From JBMOOG01 sp049324535 (GTDB lineage Bacteria; Pseudomonadota; Alphaproteobacteria; Rhodobacterales; Rhodobacteraceae): a stretch of 64,000 nucleotides of DNA. The DNA is taken from NCBI GenBank assembly GCA_049324535.1, contig JBMOOG010000026.1:62001-126000 (forward strand). The letters run 5' to 3'. The notes under the pieces were generated by a model. That model did no database searches. It was not told the origin of the DNA and was given only the letters and a program-made list of their open reading frames with translations. Made by a program: the position numbers and the translations under genes. This document shows positions 16,648 to 25,719 of the stretch, piece after piece (the first letter of the stretch is position 1; every line of letters starts with the position of its first letter).

Positions 16648-17373
16648 ATGTCGACAGCGATTGTTCAATCATCAGAGCCGGTCACGCTTGTGGGCGGCGG
16701 AAAGGTCGCGCCGGCCGATCTCGGGCAGGCGCTGGGCCTCGCGCCCACCCTCGTCGCAGCCGATGGCGGCGCGAACCGGGCGCTCTCCCTCGGCCATCCG
16801 CCGGTGGCCGTCATCGGCGATCTCGATTCGCTCGATGCGGCCTCCCGCGCGGCCCTTCCGCCCGGGCGCATCCACCGGGTGCCCGAGCAGGATACCACCG
16901 ACTTCGAGAAGTGCCTCGCCCGGATCGAGGCGCCGCTGATCCTCGGCCTCGGCTTCGCCGGTCCGCGGCTCGACCATTGGCTGGCAGTGGCGAACGCGCT
17001 CGTGCGCCACCCGCACCGGCCCTGCGTGATCCTGGGTGGCCCCGACATCGCCTTCGCCGCGCCGCCGCGCCTGTCGCTTCCGCTCGAGCCCGGCACGCGG
17101 GTGTCGCTGTTTCCGCTGGCGCCGGTGACGGGCCGCAGCGCCGGGCTGCGCTGGCCGATCGAGGGACTGCATCTGGCGCCGGACGGCCGCATCGGCACCT
17201 CGAACGAGGCGCTCGGACCCGTTCACCTCGAGTTCGACGCGCCGGGGATGCTGGTGATCCTGCCGCGCGCGGCGCTGGCGGTGGCTACAGCATTCCTGCG
17301 CCGCCCGGTCCCGCCGCTGCGGGCCCCGGCCGATGGCGGTCGCGGCGCGCCACCACCCGCTCGCGGTGGATGA
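16648..17373 (+). CDS. thiN: Thiamin pyrophosphokinase
   Basis: A 241-residue thiamin diphosphokinase that converts thiamin to thiamin diphosphate with ATP. Family motifs are LVAADGGANRAL and VIGDLDSLD near residues 35-70, the catalytic DTTDFEKCL, and GLGFAGPRLDHWLA. The ATG at 16648 gives a natural N-terminus; a TTG at 16612 in the same frame is a weaker choice. Its last 89 bases run antiparallel over the 3' end of the DMT transporter gene, and the final about 25 residues are Pro/Arg/Gly-rich and probably not part of the enzyme fold. Confidence 0.9.
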   Translation: MSTAIVQSSEPVTLVGGGKVAPADLGQALGLAPTLVAADGGANRALSLGHPPVAVIGDLDSLDAASRAALPPGRIHRVPEQDTTDFEKCLARIEAPLILGLGFAGPRLDHWLAVANALVRHPHRPCVILGGPDIAFAAPPRLSLPLEPGTRVSLFPLAPVTGRSAGLRWPIEGLHLAPDGRIGTSNEALGPVHLEFDAPGMLVILPRAALAVATAFLRRPVPPLRAPADGGRGAPPPARGG

Positions 17374-18235
17374 CGTAGAGCCCCGAGGCGACGATGATCG
17401 CGATTCCGATCCAGGTCAGGACGTTCGGGAAATCGCCGAAGACGAGGTAGCCGAAGAGCGTCGCGGTCACCATCTCCAGATAGTGCAACGGCGCAAGCGT
17501 CGAGGAGGGCGCGAACTTCAGCGCGTAGGTCATCGCCATGTGGCTGACCGTGGCGGCGAAGCCCACGCAGAAGACCCACAGAAGGTCGATCCCGACCGGA
17601 ACCACCAGCGCCAGCGACGGCTCGCCCAGCCGGTCGCCCGCGGCCAGCATCGGCAGGCAGAGGACCACCGCGAAGAGCGCGGTGTGGAGCTGCATCGTCA
17701 CCGGATGCATGTGCCGCGACAGCTCGCGCGTGACCAGCATGTAGAGCGCAAAGGACACGGCCGTCCCGAGCGGAAACAGCGCCACGACCCCGAAGACCGA
17801 GAACGACGGCTGGATCACGAAGAGCGCACCCACGAATCCGACCGCCGCCGCACCAAGCCGGCGTGGCCCGACCTGCTCCTTCAGCCAGACGGCCCCGATC
17901 AGCAGGATCACGAAGGGCTCCACGAAGGCGATGGCAAGGGCGTCCGCGATCGGCATCACCCGGACGGCCGCGACGAAGCAGTAGGTGGCCAGGATCGAGA
18001 CCATGGCCCGGATCGCCGTCAGCCAGAAGGCCCGCCGGGTCATGCCCAGACCGAGCCGCATCGTCAGCACGATCGGCAGCATCAGCGCGCCCTGCACGAT
18101 GTAGCGGCCGAGCGTCACGACGCCCACGGGCACCTGCTGCGCGGCGAGTTTCGAGGCGACGTCGATGAGCGGCGCGATCACGCAGAAGCCGATCATCAGC
18201 GCGACGCCCGGCAGGATGCGGTCCGTCTGGGTCAT
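17285..18235 (-). CDS. EamA/DMT family transporter
   Basis: A 316-residue integral membrane protein with about ten transmembrane helices arranged as two EamA repeats, the second beginning near FSVFGVVALFPLGTAVSFAL. The first repeat ends with the characteristic ALAIAFVEPFVILLIGAVWL and the second with LGYLVFGDFPN-like FGYLVFGDFPNVLTWIG. Such proteins export metabolites such as amino acids or S-adenosylmethionine; the substrate is not readable here. The gene converges on thiN and overlaps its 3' end. Confidence 0.9.
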   Translation of the reverse strand: MTQTDRILPGVALMIGFCVIAPLIDVASKLAAQQVPVGVVTLGRYIVQGALMLPIVLTMRLGLGMTRRAFWLTAIRAMVSILATYCFVAAVRVMPIADALAIAFVEPFVILLIGAVWLKEQVGPRRLGAAAVGFVGALFVIQPSFSVFGVVALFPLGTAVSFALYMLVTRELSRHMHPVTMQLHTALFAVVLCLPMLAAGDRLGEPSLALVVPVGIDLLWVFCVGFAATVSHMAMTYALKFAPSSTLAPLHYLEMVTATLFGYLVFGDFPNVLTWIGIAIIVASGLYVIHRERVVARRDRHRPGPAAAGPGGAGML

Positions 18236-18335
18236 GCCGCGTGGCTAGCCGGCCCGGCCGGCCCCGTCCGCTCCGAAAGCGACAAGGATGCCGCCAAAAC
18301 CACATGACGGCGGCGCCCCCCCGGCGCCTTGCGGC

Positions 18336-18368
18336 CTTCTGCTTCGCGCAAATACCCCGCGGGGGTCC
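18336..18368 (+). repeat. Intergenic repeat element, copy C
   Basis: CTTCTGCTTCGCGCAAATACCCC followed by GCGGGGGT. It is a third copy of the module seen at 8920 and 8989, here adjoining the terminator-like hairpin downstream of sdaA. Confidence 0.65.
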
Positions 18369-18387
18369 GGGGGCGCGAAGCCCCCGG
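18367..18387 (-). terminator. Terminator-like hairpin after sdaA
   Basis: CCGGGGGC-GCGAA-GCCCCCGG, a perfect 8-bp stem with a 5-base loop, begins 9 bases beyond the sdaA stop codon. The following minus-strand bases are part of repeat copy C and lack a clear T-run. Confidence 0.5.
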
Positions 18388-18395
18388 GCGCGGCA

Positions 18396-19769
18396 TCAGC
18401 AGTTCGGGACGTTGACCGCAAGGCCGCCCAGCGAGGTTTCCTTGTATTTCTCATGCATGTCGTGGCCGGTCTGGCGCATGGTCTCGATGCAGGCGTCGAG
18501 GCTGACCAGATGCCGGCCGTCGCCGCGCAGGGCCAGCGAGGCCGCCGAGACCGCCTTGATCGCGCCAAGCCCGTTCCTCTCGATGCAGGGCACCTGCACC
18601 AGCCCTTTCACCGGGTCGCAGGTCATGCCGAGGTGGTGCTCGAGCGCGATCTCGGCGGCGTTCTCGACCTGCTCGGGCGTGCCGCCGAGCACCGCGCACA
18701 GCCCCGCCGCCGCCATGGCCGCGGCCGAGCCGACCTCGGCCTGGCAGCCGCATTCCGCGCCCGAGATCGAGGCGTTGTGCTTGGCCAGCCCGCCGATCGC
18801 GGCCGCGGTCAGCAGGAACTCGCCCACCCGGGACGGCGCGGCGCCGGGAACATGGTCGAGCCAGTAGCGGATGACCGCGGGCACGACTCCGGCCGCGCCA
18901 TTGGTCGGTGCGGTCACCACCTGCCCGCCGGCGGCGTTTTCCTCGTTCACCGCCATCGCGTAGAGGCTCATCCAGTCGTTGATCGTGTGCGGCGCGGCGA
19001 GATTGGTGCCGCGCTCGGCGATCAGCGCCTCGCGGATGCCTTTCGCCCGCCGGCGCACGTTCAGCCCGCCGGGAAGGATGCCGTCGGTGGCCATCCCCCG
19101 TTCCATGCAGTCGCGCATCACCTGCCAGATCCGGGCCAGCCCGGCGTCGATCTCGGCCGGCTTGCGGAACCGCAGCTCGTTCTCGCGCTTCATCGCGGCG
19201 ATGCTCTTGCCCGATGCGCGGGCCATGTCCAGCATCCGCGCGGCGGTGTCGAAGGGGAAGGGCACGTCGGCGGCCGGTCGCGCCGCCTGGCCGGCGGCCT
19301 GTTCGGCCGCCGTCACCACGAAGCCGCCGCCGATCGAATAGTAGGTTTCCTGCAAGAGCACGTCGCCCTCGGCGTCGGTCGCCATCAGGATCATGCCGTT
19401 GGCGTGACCCGGCAGCGGGTGCCCGAAGTCGAAGATCAGGTCGCGGGCCGGGTCGAAGGCCATCTCCGGAAGCCCGGGCGGCGCGATCCGGCCGGTGCTC
19501 GCGATTGCGGCTAGCGCCGCCTCGGCCTTGCCGCCGTCGTAACTGTCCGGCACGAACCCCGCGAGGCCGAGGATGGTCGCCCGGTCGGTCGCGTGTCCCT
19601 TGCCGGTGAAGGCGAGCGAGCCGTGCAGGCTCGCGCGCAGTCCCTTCGGATGAAAGGGCGAACGCCGCAGCAGGTCGAGGAACCGGGCCCCGGCGACCAT
19701 CGGGCCCATCGTATGGCTCGACGAGGGGCCGACGCCCACCTTGAAGATGTCGAAGACCGAGAGAAACAT
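18396..19769 (-). CDS. sdaA: L-serine ammonia-lyase
   Basis: A 457-residue single-chain iron-sulfur L-serine dehydratase that converts serine to pyruvate and ammonia. The N-terminal beta domain starts MFLSVFDIFKVGVGPSSSHT. The C-terminal alpha domain has the cluster cysteines in ISGAECGCQAEVGSAAAMAA and TCDPVKGLVQVPCIERNG, together with APTNGAAGVVPAV. Length and order match the one-polypeptide SdaA type. It is monocistronic; a hairpin and repeat copy C lie downstream. Confidence 0.96.
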   Translation of the reverse strand: MFLSVFDIFKVGVGPSSSHTMGPMVAGARFLDLLRRSPFHPKGLRASLHGSLAFTGKGHATDRATILGLAGFVPDSYDGGKAEAALAAIASTGRIAPPGLPEMAFDPARDLIFDFGHPLPGHANGMILMATDAEGDVLLQETYYSIGGGFVVTAAEQAAGQAARPAADVPFPFDTAARMLDMARASGKSIAAMKRENELRFRKPAEIDAGLARIWQVMRDCMERGMATDGILPGGLNVRRRAKGIREALIAERGTNLAAPHTINDWMSLYAMAVNEENAAGGQVVTAPTNGAAGVVPAVIRYWLDHVPGAAPSRVGEFLLTAAAIGGLAKHNASISGAECGCQAEVGSAAAMAAAGLCAVLGGTPEQVENAAEIALEHHLGMTCDPVKGLVQVPCIERNGLGAIKAVSAASLALRGDGRHLVSLDACIETMRQTGHDMHEKYKETSLGGLAVNVPNC

Positions 19770-19874
19770 GGCACAGGGCTCCGTTCGCGCCGCGTCAATC
19801 TGCGCGAGCCGCGGGCGGCAGGGAAGGGCGAAAGCGACAGCCTCCGCTTCGGGCGCGACCCCGGGCGCGACGGC

Positions 19875-21233
19875 CTATTGCGCGACGAAGTCCCACAGGA
19901 GCTTGAGGTTCAGCACCACGATCGCGACGGCGATGACCGACGCCAGAGCCGCAAGCCAGCGCGGGGCAACCAGCGCGCCCATCTTGGCGCGGCTCGTGGT
20001 GAACATCACCAGGGGCACCACGGCGAAGGAGAGCTGCAGCGACAGCACCACCTGCGTCAGGATCAGGAGCTTGCCGGTCTCGGCGCTGCCGTAAAGGATG
20101 GTCACCCCCGCCGCCGGCACGATGGCGATGGCCCGGGTGACGAGCCGCCGCACCCAGGGCGCGACGCGGAAATTCAGGAAGCCCTCCATCACCACCTGGC
20201 CGGCGAGCGTGGCCGTGACGGTCGAGTTGAGCCCGCAGGCCAGGAGCGCCACCGCGAAGAGGGCCGGGGTGATCGCCGAGCCGAGAAGCGGGCCGAGGAG
20301 CTTGTGCGCGTCGTCAAGCTCGGCGACCTCGGTCTGGCCGGCGGCATGGAAGCTGGCCGCCGCAAGGATCAGGATCGAGGCGTTGATGGTCAGCGCGAAC
20401 ATCAGCGCCACGGTTGAATCGATGGTCGCGAATTTCAACGCCTCGCGCTTTTCCGGCAGCGTCTCGCCATAGGCGCGGGTCTGCACGATGGCGGAATGCA
20501 GGTAGAGATTGTGCGGCATCACCGTCGCGCCGAGGATGCCGAGCGCGAGGTAGAGCATGTCGGGGTTCTTCACGATCTCGACGGTCGGCGCGAAGCCGAG
20601 GATCACCTGTCGCCAGTCGGGATTGGCGAGCGCCACCTGGATCGCGAAGCTTGCCGCGATCACGCCCAGCAGCGCGATCACGAAGGCTTCGAGCCAGCGG
20701 AACCCCTTGCGCTGCAGCCAGAGGATCAGGAAGACATCGAGCGAGGTCAGAACCACCCCGATTTCCAGCGGAATGCCGAACAGAAGGTTGAGCCCGATCG
20801 CGGTGCCGATCACCTCGGCGATGTCGGTGGCGATGATCGCGAGTTCCGCGAGAAACCAGAGCGGCCAGGCGACGAGCCGCGGATAGGCGTCGCGGCACGC
20901 CTGCGCCAGATCGCGGCCCGAGGCGATCGCCAGCCGTGCGGCCAGCGACTGAAGCACGATCGCCATCAGGTTCGAGACCAGCGCGACCACAAGCAGCGTG
21001 TAGCCGAACTTCGAGCCGCCGGCGAGGCTCGTGGCCCAGTTGCCGGGGTCCATGTAGCCGACCGCCACCATGTAACCTGGGCCGAGGAAGGCGATGAGCC
21101 GGCGCCAGCCGCTGCCCGAGACCCGGACCGAACGATGCACGTCCGACAGCGCCGCCTCGCCGCGGTCGCGCCGCCAGTCGCGCCCGGCGCCGCGGGCCTC
21201 CGACAGGGCGGCGATGCTGAAGTTTTCGGACAC
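19875..21233 (-). CDS. mntH: Nramp-type divalent metal (Mn/Fe) transporter
   Basis: A 452-residue proton-coupled metal importer with 11 predicted helices. The metal-site motifs are intact: DPGNWAT in helix 1 and MPHNLYLHSA in helix 6. The start is taken as GTG 21233 (VSENFSIAAL): the only longer option, a TTG at 21269, would begin inside a Fur-family-type operator, and the next ATG is within helix 1. A weak GAGCGGG ribosome site precedes the GTG. The operator upstream suggests repression by Mur (Mn) or Fur. Confidence 0.94.
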   Translation of the reverse strand: MSENFSIAALSEARGAGRDWRRDRGEAALSDVHRSVRVSGSGWRRLIAFLGPGYMVAVGYMDPGNWATSLAGGSKFGYTLLVVALVSNLMAIVLQSLAARLAIASGRDLAQACRDAYPRLVAWPLWFLAELAIIATDIAEVIGTAIGLNLLFGIPLEIGVVLTSLDVFLILWLQRKGFRWLEAFVIALLGVIAASFAIQVALANPDWRQVILGFAPTVEIVKNPDMLYLALGILGATVMPHNLYLHSAIVQTRAYGETLPEKREALKFATIDSTVALMFALTINASILILAAASFHAAGQTEVAELDDAHKLLGPLLGSAITPALFAVALLACGLNSTVTATLAGQVVMEGFLNFRVAPWVRRLVTRAIAIVPAAGVTILYGSAETGKLLILTQVVLSLQLSFAVVPLVMFTTSRAKMGALVAPRWLAALASVIAVAIVVLNLKLLWDFVAQ

Positions 21234-21252
21234 GATCCCGCTCGATCTGTTC

Positions 21253-21269
21253 TTGAGAATTATTCGCAA
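21253..21269 (-). promoter_or_regulatory. Mur/Fur-like operator upstream of mntH
   Basis: On the minus strand the 17-mer TTGCGAAT-A-ATTCTCAA is a palindrome with 7 of 8 arm positions symmetric, 20 bases before the mntH GTG. AT content is far above its surroundings. Its form resembles the manganese-responsive MUR box of Alphaproteobacteria. Confidence 0.6.
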
Positions 21270-21430
21270 AATAGCCTGGGGCCGCCGGCTGTCAAGGGGG
21301 CGCGGTCGGGCGGTCCGGCACGGCGCGGGCGGTTTTGCCGCGCCGGGGCCGGATCGGTGGCCGCGATTGCCCCTCGCGGCGCCGGAGCATCTTTCCTATA
21401 ACCGGCGGGCAGACAGCCCGGAGGACCGCC

Positions 21431-22219
21431 ATGCCCGTTGCACTTTCGCCCATCGACCAGGCCAAATACGACGCCGCTCTCCGTGCCGTCGAGTTCGTGC
21501 AGGACGGGATGAAGCTCGGCCTCGGCACCGGTTCGACGGCGGCCTGGATGGTGAAGCTTCTGGGCGAGCGGGTCCGCGACGAAGGGCTGAAGGTGGTGGG
21601 CGTGCCGACCTCGTCGCGCACGGCGGACCTCGCGCGGGAGGTGGGGATCGAAGTGGTCACGCTCGAAGAGGCCCGCTGGCTCGACCTCACCATCGACGGG
21701 GCCGACGAGTTTGATCCCGACCTCAACCTCATCAAGGGCGGCGGCGGCGCGCTCTTGCAGGAGAAGATCGTGGCGACGGCTTCGGACCGGATGATCGTCA
21801 TCGCGGACGCCGCAAAGGAGGTCGCCCAGCTCGGGGCCTTTCCATTGCCGATCGAAGTCATCCCCTTCGGCTGGACGGTGACCAAGGCCCTGGTCGAGGA
21901 GATGCTCGCGTCGATGGACGTGATGGGGCGCGAGGCCACGCTGCGCATGTCGGGCGATGCGCCGTTCCGCACCGACGAGGGAAACCTCATCATCGATCTG
22001 CACCTCAAGCGCATCGGCAACCCGCGCCAGCTGGCGCTTGTGCTCAACCAGATTCCGGGCGTGGTGGAGAACGGGCTCTTCATCGACATCTGCGACATCG
22101 TCATCATCGGCCGCGGCGATGGCCGGGTCGAGATCCGCGACATCAACGAGGGCAGCACGACCGAGGAGCGGGTGGACCTCGCCGAGGCTCCGAACATGTT
22201 CTCCGAACTCGATGACTGA
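21431..22219 (+). CDS. rpiA: Ribose-5-phosphate isomerase A
   Basis: A 262-residue RpiA that interconverts ribose-5-phosphate and ribulose-5-phosphate. Motifs: LGLGTGSTAAW (phosphate loop), TIDGADEFDPDLNLIKGGGGALLQEKI (active site with the catalytic Glu) and a lysine-containing HLKRIGNP. The ATG at 21431 follows GGAGGACCGCC. The stop codon overlaps the start of the glutathione reductase gene, so the two form an operon. Confidence 0.97.
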   Translation: MPVALSPIDQAKYDAALRAVEFVQDGMKLGLGTGSTAAWMVKLLGERVRDEGLKVVGVPTSSRTADLAREVGIEVVTLEEARWLDLTIDGADEFDPDLNLIKGGGGALLQEKIVATASDRMIVIADAAKEVAQLGAFPLPIEVIPFGWTVTKALVEEMLASMDVMGREATLRMSGDAPFRTDEGNLIIDLHLKRIGNPRQLALVLNQIPGVVENGLFIDICDIVIIGRGDGRVEIRDINEGSTTEERVDLAEAPNMFSELDD

Positions 22220-23579
22220 CATGGGCTTCGACGTCGATCTCTTCGTCATCGGGGGCGGGTCCGGGGGCGTGCGCGCGGCGCGCGTGGCGGCGGGCGAGCA
22301 CGGGGCGCGGGTCGCCCTGGCCGAGGAATACCGCATGGGCGGCACCTGCGTGATCCGCGGCTGTGTCCCCAAGAAGCTGATGGTCTTTGCGTCGTCCTTT
22401 CCCGACGCCTTTGCCGAGGCGCAGGGCTATGGCTGGACGCTGCCGCCGGCCCGGTTCGACTGGACGGTGTTCCGTGCGCGCCTCGATGGCGAGCTCGACC
22501 GGCTGGAGGCCGCGTATCGCGCCGGTCTGACCGGCGCCGGTGTCACCATTCACGACCAGCGGGCGGTGATCGAGGACGCCCACGCCGTGCGCCTGGCCGA
22601 CGGCACCCGGATCACCGCGGCCCATATCCTGGTCGCGACGGGCGGCCATCCGTTCCTGCCGGACGCGGCGAGAGCCGCGGGGGCGATGACCTCGAACGAT
22701 GTCTTCCGCATGGACCGGCTGCCCGAAACGCTGCTCATCGTCGGCGGCGGCTACATCGCCTGCGAGATGGCCTGCATCCTGTCCGGTCTCGGGGTCAGGG
22801 TCACGCAGTTCTACCGGGGCGCGCAGATCCTGCGCGGCTTCGACGACGAGGCGCGGGGCCACATCGCCGAGGCGATGCGCGAGCAGGGCATCGACCTGCA
22901 TGTCGGGACGGATGTGCTGTCCCTGGACCGGCAGGGAGGGGTGACGCGCGTCGAGGGCACGGACGGATCGGAGCGGGTCTTCGATCAGGTGCTTTATGCG
23001 ACCGGCCGGGTTCCGAACACCGCCGGCATCGGCCTCGAGGCTGCGGGCGTCCGGCTCGGCCGCCGGGGCGAGATCGTGGTGGACGCCTACAGCCAGACCT
23101 CGGTGCCCTCGATCTTCGCCGTGGGCGACGTGACCGACCGCATCGCGCTGACGCCGGTCGCGATCCGCGAAGGCCATGCCTTTGCCGACACCGTCTTCGG
23201 GGCGGCGCCGCGCAGGGCCGACCACGAGCTGGTGGCCAGCGCCGTCTTCACCCGGCCCGAACTCGGCTCGATCGGCATGGGCGAGGAGGCCGCGCGCGAG
23301 CGTGGGCCGATCGAGGTCTATGCGACGGCGTTCCGCCCGATGCGCACCGCCTTCGCCGGAAAGCCCGACCGGGTACTGATGAAGCTCATCGTCTGTGCCG
23401 AGACGCGCCGGGTGCTCGGCTGCCACATCGTCGCGCCCGAGGCCGGAGAGATGATCCAGCTTGCGGCCGTCGCCATCAAGATGGGGGCCACCAAGGAGGA
23501 TTTCGACCGCGCGGTCGCCGTGCATCCGACGATGGCGGAAGAGCTGGTGACGATGCGCAAGCCGGTGCGCAAGGCTTGA
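22212..23579 (+). CDS. gor: Glutathione-disulfide reductase
   Basis: A 455-residue FAD flavoprotein. FAD-binding GGGSGGVRAA lies near the N-terminus, the redox disulfide is GGTCVIRGCVPKKLM, NADPH binding is IVGGGYIACEMA, and the C-terminal dimer motif is VAVHPTMAEELVT with the catalytic HPT histidine. It reduces oxidised glutathione. The start could be ATG 22212 (MTDMGFDVDL, overlapping rpiA by 8 bases) or ATG 22221; both are in frame. Coupling with rpiA links the pentose phosphate pathway and thiol redox balance. Confidence 0.96.
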   Translation: MTDMGFDVDLFVIGGGSGGVRAARVAAGEHGARVALAEEYRMGGTCVIRGCVPKKLMVFASSFPDAFAEAQGYGWTLPPARFDWTVFRARLDGELDRLEAAYRAGLTGAGVTIHDQRAVIEDAHAVRLADGTRITAAHILVATGGHPFLPDAARAAGAMTSNDVFRMDRLPETLLIVGGGYIACEMACILSGLGVRVTQFYRGAQILRGFDDEARGHIAEAMREQGIDLHVGTDVLSLDRQGGVTRVEGTDGSERVFDQVLYATGRVPNTAGIGLEAAGVRLGRRGEIVVDAYSQTSVPSIFAVGDVTDRIALTPVAIREGHAFADTVFGAAPRRADHELVASAVFTRPELGSIGMGEEAARERGPIEVYATAFRPMRTAFAGKPDRVLMKLIVCAETRRVLGCHIVAPEAGEMIQLAAVAIKMGATKEDFDRAVAVHPTMAEELVTMRKPVRKA

Positions 23580-23644
23580 TTTCGGCGCGGAAATGCCCAG
23601 TTGGGTGAAAGCGACTTTCGGACGGACAAGGGATAGGACAGAGG

Positions 23645-24811
23645 ATGGCGGGCAACCAGGGTCCCTGGGGAGGCGGTGGCGGCGGCAACGGCGACGATCG
23701 CGACGACCGTGACGACAGAAGCGGGCGCGGCGCGCGCGGCGGGCGGCGCCCCGGCGAAGGGGCGCAGATCCCCGAGATCGAGGAGATCGTCAAGCGCGGG
23801 CAGGAGCAGTTGCGCGTGCTCATGGGCGGCCGCGGCGGCAATCGTGGCACCGGTGGCGGCGGCGGGGGCGGGCCGGAACGCCCGATCTTCACCCGCGGCA
23901 CGGTGGGCCTGGCCGCGCTTGCGGCGGCGGGGCTTTGGGTCTTTGCGTCCTTCTACACGGTGAAGCCCGAAGAAAAGTCGATCGAGCTCTTCCTCGGCAA
24001 GTTCTACGCCGTGGGCGAACCGGGCCTGAACTTCGCGCCCTGGCCGGTGGTCACCCGCACCGTCCTTCCGGTCACGACCGAGCGGACCGAGGACATCGGT
24101 ACCGGCAAGGGCGGCCAGGCGGATGCCGGCCTGATGCTGACCGGGGACGAGAACATCGTCGACATCGACTTCAACATCGTCTGGAACGTGTCGGACCCCG
24201 AGAAGTTCCTGTTCACGCTGCGCGACCCGTCGGCCACGATCCGGGCGACGGCGGAATCGGCCATGCGCGCCATCATCGCGCAAAGCCAGCTTGCACCGAT
24301 CCTGAACCGTGACCGCGGGTCGATCGCGGCGCGGCTCCAGGACATGATCCAGACCTCGCTGAACGCCCAGGGGGCGGGTGTCAACATCGTGCGCGTGAAC
24401 TTCGACAAGGCCGATCCGCCGAAAGAGGTGATCGACGCCTTCAAGGCCGTGCAGTCGGCCGAACAGGAACGCGACCGGCTCCAGAAGGAGGCCGACGCCT
24501 ACGCCAACAAGGTGCTGGGCCAGGCGCGCGGCGACGCGGCGCAGACCATCGAGCAGGCGGAGGCCTACCGGGCCCAGGTCGTGAACGCGGCCGAGGGCGA
24601 CGCGAGCCGTTTCACCGCCGTGCTGGACGAATATCTGAAGGCGCCCGAGGTGACGCGCCGGCGGCTCTACATCGAGACGATGCAGGAGGTGCTGGGTGGC
24701 GTGAACAAGGTGATCATCGACGAGGGCGGCAAGGGTGAGGGCGTGGTGCCCTATCTGCCGCTGAACGAGCTGATCCGCGGCGGCGCCGTCTCGACCGGAG
24801 CGAACAAGTGA
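23645..24811 (+). CDS. hflK: HflK, SPFH-family membrane protease modulator
   Basis: A 388-residue HflK. A Gly/Asp/Arg-rich cytoplasmic start (about 1-80) precedes one transmembrane helix (RGTVGLAALAAAGLWVFASF, about 90-108), then the SPFH domain including LLTGDENIVDIDFNIVW-like MLTGDENIVDIDFNIVWNV and a coiled-coil tail rich in AEQERDRLQKEADAYANK. HflK and HflC form a cage around FtsH that restricts substrate access. GGACAGAGG precedes the ATG. It overlaps hflC by one base. Confidence 0.96.
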   Translation: MAGNQGPWGGGGGGNGDDRDDRDDRSGRGARGGRRPGEGAQIPEIEEIVKRGQEQLRVLMGGRGGNRGTGGGGGGGPERPIFTRGTVGLAALAAAGLWVFASFYTVKPEEKSIELFLGKFYAVGEPGLNFAPWPVVTRTVLPVTTERTEDIGTGKGGQADAGLMLTGDENIVDIDFNIVWNVSDPEKFLFTLRDPSATIRATAESAMRAIIAQSQLAPILNRDRGSIAARLQDMIQTSLNAQGAGVNIVRVNFDKADPPKEVIDAFKAVQSAEQERDRLQKEADAYANKVLGQARGDAAQTIEQAEAYRAQVVNAAEGDASRFTAVLDEYLKAPEVTRRRLYIETMQEVLGGVNKVIIDEGGKGEGVVPYLPLNELIRGGAVSTGANK

Positions 24812-25719
24812 TGAAACGCACGACCCTGCTCATACCCCTGCTGGTGATCCTGATCGCGGCGGCCCTGTCGTCGGTCTTCGTCGTCACCGAGACCCAGAAG
24901 GCGCTGGTTCTGCAGTTCGGACAGGTCAAGGCGGTCAAGGATTCGCCCGGCCTCGGCTTCAAGATCCCGCTGATCCAGGAGGTGGTCTATTACGACGACC
25001 GCATCCTCGGGCGCGACACCGACACGCTGGAGGTGACGCCGCTGGACGATCGCCGGCTGGTGGTGGACGCCTTCGCGCTCTACCGCATCGCCGATGTGGT
25101 GCGGTTCCGGCAGGCGGTCGGCACCGGCGGCCTTGCCACGGCCGAAAGCCGGATCGACACCATCCTGCGCGCCCAGATCCGCGAGGTGCTCGGGTCGGTC
25201 ACGTCGTCCGAGATCCTGTCGGACCAGCGCGACGCGCTGATGAAGCGGATCACCGACCGGTCGCGGGCTGAGGCATCGAAGCTCGGCGTCGACATCGTGG
25301 ACGTGCGGCTCATCCGCAGCGACCTGCCGCAGCAGAACCTCGACGCCACCTTCGCCCGAATGCGCGCTGAGCGCGAGCGGGAGGCGGCCGACGAGATCGC
25401 GCGCGGCAACGAGGCGGCGCAGCGCGTGCGCGCCCAGGCCGACCGCACCGTGGTCGAGCTGGTGTCCGACGCCCGCCGCCAGGGCGAGATCGTGCGCGGC
25501 GAGGCCGATGCGAAGCGCAACGCCATTCTTGCGGAAGCCTACGGCAAGAACATGGAGTTCTTCGACTTCTACCGCTCGCTCGCGGCGTACCGCTCGGCGC
25601 TGAGCGGCCAGAACTCGACCATGGTCATGGCGCCGGACAGCGCGTTCTTCGACTATCTGAAGTCGGACCGCGGGCGGCCGGCGGACGCCCTGCCGGTGCC
25701 GGCGCCCGCCGGTCCGTGA
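24811..25719 (+). CDS. hflC: HflC, SPFH-family membrane protease modulator
   Basis: A 302-residue partner of HflK. The N-terminal transmembrane anchor is LLIPLLVILIAAALSSVFVV, followed by the SPFH domain starting TETQKALVLQFGQVK and a coiled coil (ARMRAEREREAADEIARGNE). The ATG at 24811 overlaps the hflK stop (TGATG); a GTG one codon earlier is less likely. The C-terminal SALSGQNSTMVMAPDSAFFDY is the usual HflC end. The downstream DUF2065 gene is also coupled. Confidence 0.96.
   Translation: MKRTTLLIPLLVILIAAALSSVFVVTETQKALVLQFGQVKAVKDSPGLGFKIPLIQEVVYYDDRILGRDTDTLEVTPLDDRRLVVDAFALYRIADVVRFRQAVGTGGLATAESRIDTILRAQIREVLGSVTSSEILSDQRDALMKRITDRSRAEASKLGVDIVDVRLIRSDLPQQNLDATFARMRAEREREAADEIARGNEAAQRVRAQADRTVVELVSDARRQGEIVRGEADAKRNAILAEAYGKNMEFFDFYRSLAAYRSALSGQNSTMVMAPDSAFFDYLKSDRGRPADALPVPAPAGP

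Noticed and set aside
21267..21269. TTG start for mntH giving a longer N-terminus
   Set aside because: It falls inside the operator palindrome and adds residues not typical of Nramp proteins.
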